64,000 nt of DNA from Cohnella sp. SGD-V74 (GTDB taxonomy: Bacteria > Bacillota > Bacilli > Paenibacillales > Paenibacillaceae), in the NCBI RefSeq assembly GCF_003001675.1, contig NZ_PVYW01000013.1, forward strand, positions 124,001 to 188,000, in the 5' to 3' direction. The notes beneath the pieces were generated by a model that saw only the letters and a list, made by a program, of their open reading frames with translations, had not been told where the DNA came from and did not search any database. Below, piece after piece: positions 1-8,832 of this stretch (the first letter of the stretch is position 1; every line of letters starts with the position of its first letter). The position numbers and the translations under genes were made by a program.

Positions 1-967
1 CGCCGACCAGCCCCGTCATGACGCCGAGCGGAATTTCGCCGGGCTGGATCAGGAAGCGGGCGGCGATGTCCGCCAGCAGCAGCAGAATGCCGCCTAGAGC
101 GGCGCTGTAAGGCAGCACCCAGCGATAGTCGACGCCGACCAGATAGCGGGCTATGTGCGGAATGACCAGACCGACGAAGCCGATGGCCCCGGCCACCGCG
201 ACGGAGCTGCCGGCCAGCAGGACGACGGCAAGCGCGATCGCCGCCTTCACGAGCGCCGTTCGCTGTCCCAGCCCCTTGGCCATCTCCTCCCCGGAGGCGA
301 TGAGATTGACCGAGTGCGCCATCGCCAGGGCGGCGACGCCGGCTCCAAGCATGTAGGGCATCACCGGGTAGAGAGCGCTAAGCTCCTTGCCGGCGATGGA
401 CCCGGCCAGCCAGAACAGCACGCTCTGCAGACCCGACTCGTTCAGCACCAGCATGCCCTGGGTAATCGAGGTGAACAACGCCGTCATGGCGGCCCCGGCC
501 AGCAAGACCTTCATCGGCGTCATGCCCCCTCTGCCCAGCGAGCCGAGAAAATAAACCGTCAGCGAAGCGACCGCCGCGCCCATAAACGCGAACCATACCA
601 GTTGGCTCATCGAGGAGACCGGTAGAAACTTAAGCGCCAGCACGACGCAGGCCACCGCGCCGGCGTTCACTCCGAAGATGCCCGGAGACGCCAGCGGATT
701 GCGCGTCAGCGCCTGCATCAGAGCACCGGCGACGGCCAAGCTTCCCCCGATCAGCACCGCGTACACCGCCCGGGGCAACCTGGTCGTGCGGATGATGACA
801 TGCTCGTTGGAAGACGAATCGTATCTCAGGAACGATTCGACCGTCGCGGGAAGCGCGATTTTCGTCGAGCCGATGGCCACGCTCAGCGCGAAAGCGAGCA
901 GCAGCAGCGCGGCGACTACGATCAAACCGAACGTCTTGTAAGAGCTTCGGGACAACAATGGAACCAC
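1..967 (-). CDS. FecCD-family ferri-siderophore ABC transporter permease (partial, 3' end outside window)
   Basis: Membrane permease of an iron-siderophore ABC importer. The reverse strand translates as a continuous hydrophobic protein beginning V-V-P-L-L-S-R-S-S-Y-K-T-F-G. It carries FecCD hallmarks: RLPRAVYAVLIGGSLAVAGA near the N-terminus, and AIGFVGLVIPHIAR followed by PGEIPLGVMTGLVG at the end. The start is a GTG at 967 behind a strong AAGGAGG; the ATG frames nearby are not coding. About 322 codons are visible, so only about 15 C-terminal residues are missing compared with the usual 330-340. It follows the binding-protein gene by 81 bp on the same strand, so it should be cotranscribed. 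A second permease and the ATPase may lie to the left or elsewhere. Confidence 0.93.
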   Translation of the reverse strand, partial: MVPLLSRSSYKTFGLIVVAALLLLAFALSVAIGSTKIALPATVESFLRYDSSSNEHVIIRTTRLPRAVYAVLIGGSLAVAGALMQALTRNPLASPGIFGVNAGAVACVVLALKFLPVSSMSQLVWFAFMGAAVASLTVYFLGSLGRGGMTPMKVLLAGAAMTALFTSITQGMLVLNESGLQSVLFWLAGSIAGKELSALYPVMPYMLGAGVAALAMAHSVNLIASGEEMAKGLGQRTALVKAAIALAVVLLAGSSVAVAGAIGFVGLVIPHIARYLVGVDYRWVLPYSAALGGILLLLADIAARFLIQPGEIPLGVMTGLVG

Positions 968-1048
968 GTGAAACCTCCTTCATGCCGCGAAAGACAGGAA
1001 AGGAGACTGCCGACAAGTGACCCGGTCGACAGCCTCGGCATTCCCGCC

Positions 1049-2077
1049 TTATTTCAGTTCGTAGATTTCATACAGATCTTCCAGCATCTCGACTGCCGCC
1101 AGCGGACCGGAGCCGTTGTTCCATACGGCCGTATCCACCTCGAACACGCGATTGTTTTTCACGGCCCGGAGATTTTGCCACAGCGGATGCTCGCTCCATT
1201 CCTTCCTGAGGTCGAGCCTTCCGTCGTCGCGCGACGTGCTCGTCTGGTCGAAGATCAGATCGGCGTCCATCTGCGGAATGTTTTCCTTGGACGTGAGCTG
1301 CACGCCCCAGTCCTCGCCCTGCTGGCTGGCCGGACGCGCGATGCCGAGCTCGTCGAGCACGAGCGCCGAGAAGCCGGTGAACACGATTCGAGCGTGGTCT
1401 ACGCGGAAATCGACGATGCCCGCCTCCAGCTTCAGCTGGTCGCCCATCTTCTCCTTGAACTCGGCGACCTTGGCGCTCCAGTCCTCCAGGAACTTGGCTT
1501 CCTCGTCCTTCTTGTTCAACGCCGCAGCCGTCAGGCTGAGCGAATCTTTCCAAATATGCACTTCCTCCGTCATGACGGTAGGAGCGATCGCCGACAGCTG
1601 CTCGTAGATTTTCTCGTGACGCGTCTTGGAGGCGACGATGACGTCCGGCTTAAGCGCGATAAGCTGCTCCAGATCCGGCTGATTCTCCGAGCCGAGATTG
1701 GCCGCGCCCTCCATCTTGTCGCGGATATAGTTGTACCAAGGCTGCTCGATCCAGGCTTCGACCGCGCCTACTGGCTTGACGCCCAGCGCCAGGGCGGCGT
1801 CCGTCGCTCCCTGGAACAGCGTGGCGACCTTCTCGGGCGTGCCCTTCACCTCGGTCTTGCCCATCGCGTGCTCGATGACTCTGACTTCCTCTTCCACGAC
1901 CACCGTCTCGGACGGGGACGGGGACGCCTCTTCCGATGGCGCCGCTTGCGACGCCTGCTGAGTCTGCGCCGGTGGGGACGATGCCCCTTCGTTCTCTTTC
2001 CCGCCGCACCCCGCTAACAACAATGCCATGACAACCGCCGCCAACAGCATCAGCGGCAGCTTTCCAAATCTGACCAC
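1049..2077 (-). CDS. Iron-siderophore ABC transporter substrate-binding lipoprotein (FecB/TroA fold)
   Basis: A 342-residue extracytoplasmic ferri-siderophore receptor. The N-terminus has a lipoprotein signal with lipobox L-A-G-C (Cys24), followed by a Ser/Pro/Glu-rich linker and a FecB-type periplasmic-binding domain (KVATLFQGATDAALALGVKP; LIALKPDVIVASKTRHEKIYEQLSAIAPTV; ending YEIYELK). I chose the GTG at 2077 because GAGGAGG lies 7 bp upstream. The ATG at 2122, which would give 357 residues, sits inside the Fur box and lacks a ribosome site. It is directly upstream of the FecCD permease and is probably iron-regulated through the Fur box 30 bp upstream. The substrate is inferred to be the siderophore made by the neighbouring NIS genes, but a xenosiderophore is possible. 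Confidence 0.9.
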   Translation of the reverse strand: MVRFGKLPLMLLAAVVMALLLAGCGGKENEGASSPPAQTQQASQAAPSEEASPSPSETVVVEEEVRVIEHAMGKTEVKGTPEKVATLFQGATDAALALGVKPVGAVEAWIEQPWYNYIRDKMEGAANLGSENQPDLEQLIALKPDVIVASKTRHEKIYEQLSAIAPTVMTEEVHIWKDSLSLTAAALNKKDEEAKFLEDWSAKVAEFKEKMGDQLKLEAGIVDFRVDHARIVFTGFSALVLDELGIARPASQQGEDWGVQLTSKENIPQMDADLIFDQTSTSRDDGRLDLRKEWSEHPLWQNLRAVKNNRVFEVDTAVWNNGSGPLAAVEMLEDLYEIYELK

Positions 2078-2106
2078 TCCCGTTCCTCCTCTTGCTGCAA
2101 GTTTGT

Positions 2107-2121
2107 TGATATTGATTCTCA
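2107..2121 (-). promoter_or_regulatory. Fur box upstream of the siderophore-binding lipoprotein gene
   Basis: On the minus strand TGAGAATCAATATCA matches the 7-1-7 Fur consensus TGATAATNATTATCA at 12 of 14 positions. It lies 30 bp before the GTG start, with a TATAAT-like sequence just upstream of it. Iron-dependent repression is inferred. Confidence 0.75.
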
Positions 2122-2181
2122 TTATTAATTATAAAAGAAGTCCGAGCGGTGAACATGGAAATTTAAGTTCTTTTTTTTGGA

Positions 2182-3504
2182 CTATTCCGGTATCGGGTAC
2201 GGCAGCCCCAGGTGCTCTCTCAGCGTGCGCCCGGAATATTCTGTGCGATAGATGCCGCGGTTCTGCAGCTCCGGGACGACCTTGTCGACGAAATCGTCCA
2301 GGCCCCGGGGAAGCAAGGGCGGCATCAGGTTAAAGCCGTCGGCCGCTTCGCTCCGCAGCCAGCGCTCCATCTCGTCGGCGATCTGCACGGGAGTTCCCGC
2401 ATACGTAAAATGGCCTCTGCCCCCCGCGGTGCGGAAGATCAGCTCGCGGATCGTCAGTCCCTCTCTGCGGGCGAGATCTGCATACAGCTGGAATCTGGCC
2501 TGCTGGCCTCTGATCTCCTCCACCTTGGGCAGCCGATCCAGAGGCAGCGGTCCGTCCAGCGGATAGCCGGACAGATCGGTCTGCAGCGTCGCCGACAACG
2601 TGTTCAGACCGTATTCCGTCACGGTCAGCTCGTCCAGCTCCCTCATCCGGTCGCGGGCCTCCGCCTCCGTATCGCCGATGAACGGCGTAAAACCCGGCAG
2701 CACCTTCAGTTGCTCTGCGGATCGGCCGTATTTGCCCATGCGTCCCTTCAAATCCTTGTAGAACGTCTGCGCTCCGCCCATCGCGCTCTGCACCGTGAAG
2801 ACGACCTCCGCCAGCTCCGCGGCGAATTCCTTGCCGTCCTCCGAGGAACCCGCCTGCACGAGCACCGGATACGTCTGAGGGGAGCGCGGAATGTTGAGCG
2901 GGCCGCTCACCGAATAGAAACGGCCCGCGAAGTCGGCCGGACGGATTTTGCCGGTGTCGGCGTACATACCGGATTCGCGATCCACCACAAGCGCCCCTTC
3001 GCCCCAACTCCTCCACAGCCGCTTCGCGATCTCGACAAACTCCTTGCCCTGCTCGTAGCGCTCCCGGTGCTCGGGATGACGCTCCTTGCTGAAGTTGCGC
3101 GCCGTCACGTCGCCCGTCGACGTGACGATGTTCCACCCCGCGCGTCCGCCGCTGATATGATCGAGCGCCGCGAACTTCCTCGCGATATGGTACGGCTCGT
3201 TGTACGTCGTCGACGCGGTAGCCGTCAGGCCGATCCGCTCGGTGACGGCCGCGATGGCCGACAGCAGCGTGAACGCCTCGAGCTGAGGAATGACGCGGTA
3301 TTTGACCATGCTGTTCAACCTGTACTTCTCCGCCAGAAATACCGAATCCATCTTGCCCCGCTCCGCCGTCTTGGCCAATTGCTGATAGTATTCGAGACTC
3401 GTCGCCCTTTCGGGGAAAGCCTCGGGATGGCGCCAGGACGCTTCATGATGACCCGTGCTCAAAATAAACAGATTCAGATGCAGTTGACGGCCGGATTGGC
3501 CCAT
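2182..3504 (-). CDS. LLM-class flavin-dependent monooxygenase, NtaA/SnaA/DszA family
   Basis: A 440-residue FMNH2-dependent bacterial-luciferase-fold monooxygenase. The N-terminus (HLNLFILSTGHHEASWRHP) and the segments DSVFLAEKYRL, TASTTYNEPYHIARKFAALDHISGGRAGWNIVTS and PVLVQAGSSEDGKEFAAELAEVVFTVQ are characteristic of the nitrilotriacetate/EDTA monooxygenase group. These enzymes cleave C-N or C-S bonds using reduced flavin from a partner reductase. The ATG at 3504 has GAGGTG upstream. It sits 47 bp after the AraC regulator and just before the siderophore-uptake genes. A role in processing a metal-chelating ligand, such as an aminopolycarboxylate or an imported siderophore, is possible but unproven. 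Members of this family also act on sulfonates and organosulfur compounds. Confidence 0.85.
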   Translation of the reverse strand: MGQSGRQLHLNLFILSTGHHEASWRHPEAFPERATSLEYYQQLAKTAERGKMDSVFLAEKYRLNSMVKYRVIPQLEAFTLLSAIAAVTERIGLTATASTTYNEPYHIARKFAALDHISGGRAGWNIVTSTGDVTARNFSKERHPEHRERYEQGKEFVEIAKRLWRSWGEGALVVDRESGMYADTGKIRPADFAGRFYSVSGPLNIPRSPQTYPVLVQAGSSEDGKEFAAELAEVVFTVQSAMGGAQTFYKDLKGRMGKYGRSAEQLKVLPGFTPFIGDTEAEARDRMRELDELTVTEYGLNTLSATLQTDLSGYPLDGPLPLDRLPKVEEIRGQQARFQLYADLARREGLTIRELIFRTAGGRGHFTYAGTPVQIADEMERWLRSEAADGFNLMPPLLPRGLDDFVDKVVPELQNRGIYRTEYSGRTLREHLGLPYPIPE

Positions 3505-3551
3505 ATCGACACCTCGTTTCCGCCGACTCGCGGCGATCGGCCTGACGGCGA

Positions 3552-4373
3552 TCAGCCGCGGGACGGCTTGCGAATTTGTTTGGCGTAGGCTTTCGGCGAG
3601 CAGCCGATCTCCGCCTTGAACTTCCGGCTGAAATAAAATTCGTCGCTGAAGCCGACGCTCTGGGCGATCGTGCGCAGAGACTCGCCGGATTGCGCCAGCA
3701 GACGCTTCGCCTGTCGGATGCGAATGTCGGTCAAATATTCGATCGGGCTTTTGTTCAGCCGCTTCTTGAACGCCTTGGAATAGTAGTCGGCGCTTACACC
3801 CGCCATATCCGCCAGCTTCTCCCGCGTAATGTAGAGAGGATAATGCCTCTCCATATACTCCAGCGTCCTCTGGATCGCCTGGCCGAGATCGGCCATCCTC
3901 TCCCGTCCCGCGTCACGGAACAAGTCCGCCACGAGCTCCTGGAACAGAATGTTCGCCTTCATATCGTCCCAGGCGTTGCCGCTTCGACGCTTGCGCTCCA
4001 TGTCTTCGATCCGGTCGAACGCGACGTAAGCCGTCTCGCACTCCACCGGACAATCGAGCTGCGCGGGAACGTAATGCCCGTCCTGGGCGGGCTGCAGCGC
4101 GCGGAACCGAACGTCGTAATATTCCAGCCGCTCCTGCGGACGAATGGACAGACGGACGGCGGAGCCGGGCGGAAGCAGAATCGCTTTGCCGCGCCTCAGG
4201 GGGCGGCTCTGCCCGCCGATCGAGATTTCTCCTTGCGCTTCCTTGAACAGCAGCAGTCCATGCATGGACGCATCGTGGCGCAGCCGGTCTCCGTCCGCCG
4301 CGACTCGCTGCACGTCCTCCAGTTTGTACATGTATGCGGCAAGCCGCGACGAGAATTCGGATCGGTCCATCAT
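3552..4373 (-). CDS. AraC-family transcriptional regulator
   Basis: A 273-residue regulator with an N-terminal cupin-like sensor region (GEISIGGQSRPLRRGKAILLPPGSAVRLS) and a C-terminal AraC double HTH from about residue 165 (REKLADMAGVSADYYSKAFKKRLNKSPIEYLTDIRIRQAKRLLAQSGESLRTIAQSVGFSDEFYFSRKFKAEIGCSPKAYAKQ). Its sensor half is unlike the FecB-type sensor of the Btr-like protein at 14945, so the island has two different AraC proteins. It lies between the RraA-like gene (28 bp upstream) and the monooxygenase, in the same orientation. It probably activates these flanking genes in response to a small molecule, perhaps the siderophore or a ligand. The inducer is unknown. Confidence 0.9.
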   Translation of the reverse strand: MMDRSEFSSRLAAYMYKLEDVQRVAADGDRLRHDASMHGLLLFKEAQGEISIGGQSRPLRRGKAILLPPGSAVRLSIRPQERLEYYDVRFRALQPAQDGHYVPAQLDCPVECETAYVAFDRIEDMERKRRSGNAWDDMKANILFQELVADLFRDAGRERMADLGQAIQRTLEYMERHYPLYITREKLADMAGVSADYYSKAFKKRLNKSPIEYLTDIRIRQAKRLLAQSGESLRTIAQSVGFSDEFYFSRKFKAEIGCSPKAYAKQIRKPSRG

Positions 4374-4401
4374 GGGCGCTTCCCCCTTTCGGCTCTATCG
4401 A

Positions 4402-5019
4402 CTACACTTGCAGATGGCCGTAGCCCAGCTCCTGCCTCTTCTTCGCTTCCTTGCGCTGCTTCTCCAGCGCCGCCAGGCCGAACCATTCGGCCTGACGCGG
4501 ATCGACGGCGAAGACGCCGTCGTCGTCCCCGACGATCAGGTCGCCGGGATTCACGCTGGCTCCGCAGACGCTGATCGGGACGTTCACCTCTCCCTCCAGC
4601 TCCAGCGAACGCGTCGTCAAGGCGCTGACACCGGTCGAATAGACGGGAAAGCCCAGCGCGGACAACGCCCGTATGTCCGAGACGCAGCCGGATACGATCG
4701 CTCCCGCCAGCTTCTTGCGAAGCGCCGCATACGTTCGGAACTCTCCCCAGCACGCCCGCTGGTCGTCTCCCGACATGTCCACGACGAGCACGTCTCCCGG
4801 CTCGGCCAGCTCCAGCGCATGGCGGATCGCGGTGGCGTCGATATGCGGGATGCGCACGGTCACGGCGTTGCCGAGTATCCGGATCGGACGAAACAGCGGA
4901 CGCAGCCCCTTCAGAAATCCGAAGTCGGTCAGATGGCCGATCGTCGACGGACTGACCTCCCGATACAGCTCCAGCAGCTCGGGCGTGACGCCCTGCACCC
5001 TCGGTTCAATTCTCATCAT
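4402..5019 (-). CDS. RraA-superfamily (HMG/CHA aldolase-like) protein
   Basis: A 205-residue protein of the RraA / 4-hydroxy-4-methyl-2-oxoglutarate aldolase fold. The family signatures GNAVTVRIPHID, GDVLVVDMSGDDQRACWGEF, AIVSGCVSDIRALSALGFPVYSTG and NPGDLIVGDDDGVFAV are present. The aldolase motif normally reads G-x-V-R-D; here the Arg is Ser (C-V-S-D, near nt 4672-4692), so classical aldolase or oxaloacetate-decarboxylase chemistry is doubtful. It follows the last NIS synthetase by 22 bp and precedes the AraC gene, so it looks like part of the siderophore operon. Achromobactin and staphyloferrin B loci carry an unrelated HpcH/HpaI enzyme (AcsB/SbnG). This protein could replace that step, but that is speculation. 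Confidence 0.82.
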   Translation of the reverse strand: MMRIEPRVQGVTPELLELYREVSPSTIGHLTDFGFLKGLRPLFRPIRILGNAVTVRIPHIDATAIRHALELAEPGDVLVVDMSGDDQRACWGEFRTYAALRKKLAGAIVSGCVSDIRALSALGFPVYSTGVSALTTRSLELEGEVNVPISVCGASVNPGDLIVGDDDGVFAVDPRQAEWFGLAALEKQRKEAKKRQELGYGHLQV

Positions 5020-5041
5020 GACGGTCTCCCCCTTCGGACAG

Positions 5042-6994
5042 TTAAAGTTTTAGCGACGCGGCATGGACCCGCAGCGGATTCGGAGCCTGCCCCATTCCGA
5101 AAGGCATGCTTCCGGCCACCCGCGACCGGGGCTTGAGCAGCGGACGGATCAGTTGCTTCCACGGCCAAGCCTCCGCCTCGAACAGATGACGGCTGGCGGT
5201 CCGTCGCGCTTCTTCCGTCAGCCCGGCCGAATCGACCGCCTGCTCCAACGTCTCGCGAAGCTCCAGCCATAGCCGCTTTTCCGGGATGCCGTAATAACGG
5301 GACAGACTGTCGAGAACGGCGTAGCCGTTCACCTGAATGCCCAGCGTCTGGAAAAAGGAAAGCAGCTTGCCGGGATCGTCGTGGTACAGGGAGTTCGGAT
5401 AGTTCGGCCGCAGCTGGTACTCCGGGTCGGCAAGTCCGTTTGCCGACAGCCAGGGCACGTGCACGCGCAGCGCGTCGTGATCGCGGAGCAGCAGCCCTTT
5501 CACCCGCCCGCGCTCCACGACCAGCACGGAGTTCTGTCCGTGTACCTCGGGCATCATGCCCAGACGGAACAGACGCAGGGCGACGGCGCAGAAAGCAAGC
5601 ATCGCTTCCCCGAACAGCCGGACGACGGCCGCTTCGTTCTCGGCTTCCCCGCGCCAGCGCAGCCATTCGTCGAAGACGTGACCGCCTTCCGAGGAGCCGA
5701 ATACCGCCAGGGCGGACATCGGAACGAGCCTCACGCCTTCATCGGCCGCCAGTTCAGGCGGATACTGCCTGAGCATCGCCGACAGATGCCGCGGCGCCTC
5801 GGCGAACAAGTCCCGACTCTCCGGCAAGTAAGCCCACCAAGCCGTCTCGTCGCACAGGAACAGGCGCCTCCCCAGCTCGGCATCCCTCTCCAGCGCCGAC
5901 CTCATCAGCCTCTCCGCGCGCCCTCCGTTCATCAGCTTGATCGCCGACAGATAGCGCAGCCCTCCGAGCGAATGAAGGCCGAGCGGCAGCTTGACGTGAA
6001 GCCCTTCCCCGCTCTCGGGCATAAGCGACCGCAGCGAAGACGTGGCGTGATAGACGCCCGCCTCGGCGGCCAGCGGCACGCATACGCCGGCGGCCATCTC
6101 CTCCCGCAGATGCTCCGCCAAACCTGTCATCTGCCACGGGTGCACGGGAAGCGGAACATAGTCGTCCGCGGCCAGCCCCCGCTTCTCCATCTCTTCCCGT
6201 ACGCGCGCCTCTTCCTCTTCCGCCAGCAGCAGCCGCGCGGGTTCGGCGTCGCGAGCGCCCTCGCCCGCCGCGATATGCTTGCGGCTCACCGCCATCCATC
6301 GCAGCGAGATCCGTCTCCCGAACTCCGGCGAATACCGGCGATAATCGGCTTCGGCGAGGCCCATCTTGACCTTCGCGACGGGATGGAACGGCCGATCGCG
6401 GAAAGCCGCTTTGCGCTCCAGCGCCAGCAGCGACGACGGCGCGTCCTGTCCCGGCATTTCGTCTCCGGTCAGCTCGTTTTCCAGCGTCCACGCCGTCTGC
6501 TGCAACGTCTGCGCGATCATATCCAGCAGCCGCTTCGCCGAATCCGGGTCGACCTCCTGATTTCCCTCGTGCAGCTCCAGCGTCCGGGTCATCAGCTCCA
6601 GCGGCCCGATTTTTCTCAGCGCTTCCTCGCCCTCATTGCCTGTCGCCAGCTCGTATACTCCCGCATTCGCGGCGAGCCGGTAAGGCTGAACGACCGCCGG
6701 GAACACCGGGAATACCAGCTCGGTCGCCCGCCCATCCCCGTTATTCACCCGCCATCTGTACACATGGGCCTCCGCATGCGGCCCGAACAGCCGATCCGCG
6801 GCCGCCAGCGCTCCGTCGATCCGAATCAACTCCCGCCATTCGGCCGGGGAGACGAGGATAACCCGATCGTGCCCGTCGAGCATCCCCTCTGCAAGCAGCG
6901 CGTTCGCCAGATCCTCCATCACCCGGCTCTCCGCCTGCGCCTCTGCCCGCTCTTGCCGGGCTTGGGCCGAACGATCCGTCCCTTTTTCGCTCAT
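5042..6994 (-). CDS. NIS siderophore synthetase, IucA/IucC family (third in cluster)
   Basis: A 650-residue NRPS-independent siderophore synthetase. These enzymes adenylate a carboxylate and condense it with an amine or alcohol. Recognisable IucA/IucC elements are RPFHPVAKVKMGL (substrate/ATP loop), YVPLPVHPWQMTGL, YHATSSLRSLMP, the active-site motif HGQNSVLVVERGRVKGLLLRDHDALRVH, and a C-terminal FhuF-like iron-transporter domain (LWLELRETLEQAVDSAG; WPWKQLIRPLLKPRS). The reading frame runs on to 7243, but the ATG at 6994 is preferred: it follows a G-rich ribosome site and overlaps the stop of the preceding synthetase as ATGA, giving translational coupling. Which carboxylate it uses cannot be decided from sequence alone. 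Confidence 0.93.
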   Translation of the reverse strand: MSEKGTDRSAQARQERAEAQAESRVMEDLANALLAEGMLDGHDRVILVSPAEWRELIRIDGALAAADRLFGPHAEAHVYRWRVNNGDGRATELVFPVFPAVVQPYRLAANAGVYELATGNEGEEALRKIGPLELMTRTLELHEGNQEVDPDSAKRLLDMIAQTLQQTAWTLENELTGDEMPGQDAPSSLLALERKAAFRDRPFHPVAKVKMGLAEADYRRYSPEFGRRISLRWMAVSRKHIAAGEGARDAEPARLLLAEEEEARVREEMEKRGLAADDYVPLPVHPWQMTGLAEHLREEMAAGVCVPLAAEAGVYHATSSLRSLMPESGEGLHVKLPLGLHSLGGLRYLSAIKLMNGGRAERLMRSALERDAELGRRLFLCDETAWWAYLPESRDLFAEAPRHLSAMLRQYPPELAADEGVRLVPMSALAVFGSSEGGHVFDEWLRWRGEAENEAAVVRLFGEAMLAFCAVALRLFRLGMMPEVHGQNSVLVVERGRVKGLLLRDHDALRVHVPWLSANGLADPEYQLRPNYPNSLYHDDPGKLLSFFQTLGIQVNGYAVLDSLSRYYGIPEKRLWLELRETLEQAVDSAGLTEEARRTASRHLFEAEAWPWKQLIRPLLKPRSRVAGSMPFGMGQAPNPLRVHAASLKL

Positions 6995-8832
6995 CCTCGT
7001 CCGCCCCCTTCCTTGCGGTACAGGCGGAGCGGATTCGGAACCGCTTTGGGATCGACCTCCGCATCCTTCCACAGACGTCTTCTCGCCAACTGCTCGATCC
7101 GGATCGTCTCCGAGAACAAGTCGTACCGGGCATAGTTGGCAGCATGCTCCGGATACCGCTCCTGATAGTCGTAGATCACGCCGGCCGCCAGCTCCCAGAA
7201 CGTCTCCTCCTTCAGCCCGTGCCGCTCGTTCAGGAACAGGCACAGATCGGCGGCGAACACGAAGAAGAAGGCGCTGTGCAGAAAATCTTTAACCGACTCC
7301 AGATCGTCGGTCTGCATGTACGAATGCCGGTTCAGCGCGCGATGGCGGGCCGGCTCGGGATTCAGCTCCGGGCACAGCTCTGGACGAGTCAGATGCGGCT
7401 TGGAGAAACGCAACCCGTCGTGGAAGTCCTTCAAAGCCAGCCGTACGGGAAGCCCGTCGCGGTGGATCAGGATCAGGTTCTGGGCATGGGACTCCATCGC
7501 GATTCCGTGAGCGTACAGCATGTGGATCAGCGGAGTCGCCGTCACCTCCAGCACGCGGCGCGTCCAGGCCTCCAGGCCGTACCGGCGCAGCCACGGCTCG
7601 ATGAAGCTGCCGTCGCCCGCGGTCAGGCACAGCGCGCTCAGCGGAACCGCCCGCTCTCCGGGCCGCAGGTGCGGGTGAACGCTCTGCCTCCAGATCGCGC
7701 CCAGGCTTCCGTATGCGGATGCCTGCATCGTCAGGGGCAGCTTTTCGTAATCGTAGGAAATGCCGGCGAACTCCGACAGCAGCGCGAAGTCGAGCTCGCG
7801 GGCGACCTCGTCGCTGCTCGCCAGCGCCGTCAGCCAATCCGATACGAGCGGGGCGTTCAGCACCGTGTGCTTCGCCAGCGTCCTTCGGGTCGACGTGTTC
7901 ACGATGCCTAGCGCCAGCTTCAGGTACGCCTTGTCCTTGCTCGAACGGTTCGCCAGGCTGCGCACCGACTGCTGCGCGCGGTAGCTGTCCGGACCGCTTC
8001 CGAGCAGGACAAGCTCCCGGTCGGCCAACTGCCGGTGGAAGCCGGGCAGCACGACATGCTCCCACTGCCACGGATGAACGGGCAGCAGGAGGTAATCCCC
8101 AAGGCTCAGTCCTTGGCTCTCCAGCTTTACGGCGAAGCTGCGAACCGTCTCCTCCCCCAGCTCCCGCCGGAGGAACGAGTCGTAATCCGCCTCCGCCGAC
8201 AGAGCCAGCAGGCTCCGGGCGCGGGAAATCGCCACCCATACGGGGCGAAGCTCCGCGCTGAATTCCGGTCCGAACGAGGCGTTCTCCCGCAGGCCGAACC
8301 CGATCCGCGACTTGTAGCACGGATGGTAGGGATGCCCGTCGAGCCAGGCTTCGAGCTCGTCGTAATCGGCGTCTTCTCCCGGAGCGTTAAGCCCGGCTCG
8401 ATAGGCTTGCGCCTGGGCGTCGTTCGCCAGCGTACGTTCCAGCTCCGCCATGAACGGGACGAGCTGCTCGGTGTTCCGGACCCGGCCCAGCACCTCTTCG
8501 GCGAATCCGGCCAATGCGGCCGGGGTTTCGCCCTCGCCGCCTCTGCGGACGACCGAGCCTCGCTCCACCCGAAGACGGCCGAAGCTGAGCATGCGCCTGC
8601 CGCGGCATGCGTATTCGACGGGCAGGCCGCGCGAATCGATTCCGGGAATCGCATACGTTCCGCTCTGTTCGCCCTCGGACCGCGGCTCGAAAGAATATTG
8701 CGCAATCCCTTCGTATAAAGCCGCCTCGATCAGTTGGCAGAGCACCCTCTGCTCGACCTCGGCGTAATGTTCAGCGTGGAAGACCGGAATCCGTTCGGTC
8801 TCTTCCGTTTTGTCCAACGTGTGCACCTGCAC
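6991..8832 (-). CDS. NIS siderophore synthetase, IucA/IucC family (second in cluster)
   Basis: A 613-residue IucA/IucC family enzyme. It contains the loop GHPYHPCYKSRIGFGLREN, LLLPVHPWQWEHVV, RSLANRSSKDKAYLKLALGIVNTSTRRTL, the motif ESHAQNLILIHRDGLPVRLALKDFHDGLRF and a C-terminal FhuF-like helical domain. The KDFHDG variant of the catalytic motif differs from RDLEG in the first synthetase and RDHDA in the third. The three are therefore diverged paralogues, likely working in sequence on different acyl donors. The start is a GTG at 8832 with GGAG 4 bp upstream, which overlaps the MFS gene by 62 bp; another GTG two codons later is possible. Its stop overlaps the start of the next synthetase. Confidence 0.93.
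   Translation of the reverse strand: MQVHTLDKTEETERIPVFHAEHYAEVEQRVLCQLIEAALYEGIAQYSFEPRSEGEQSGTYAIPGIDSRGLPVEYACRGRRMLSFGRLRVERGSVVRRGGEGETPAALAGFAEEVLGRVRNTEQLVPFMAELERTLANDAQAQAYRAGLNAPGEDADYDELEAWLDGHPYHPCYKSRIGFGLRENASFGPEFSAELRPVWVAISRARSLLALSAEADYDSFLRRELGEETVRSFAVKLESQGLSLGDYLLLPVHPWQWEHVVLPGFHRQLADRELVLLGSGPDSYRAQQSVRSLANRSSKDKAYLKLALGIVNTSTRRTLAKHTVLNAPLVSDWLTALASSDEVARELDFALLSEFAGISYDYEKLPLTMQASAYGSLGAIWRQSVHPHLRPGERAVPLSALCLTAGDGSFIEPWLRRYGLEAWTRRVLEVTATPLIHMLYAHGIAMESHAQNLILIHRDGLPVRLALKDFHDGLRFSKPHLTRPELCPELNPEPARHRALNRHSYMQTDDLESVKDFLHSAFFFVFAADLCLFLNERHGLKEETFWELAAGVIYDYQERYPEHAANYARYDLFSETIRIEQLARRRLWKDAEVDPKAVPNPLRLYRKEGGGRG

Noticed and set aside
4402..5019. Ribonuclease E inhibitor RraA
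   Set aside because: The name reflects family homology only; the context is siderophore biosynthesis and Bacillota typically lack the E. coli RNase E target arrangement.
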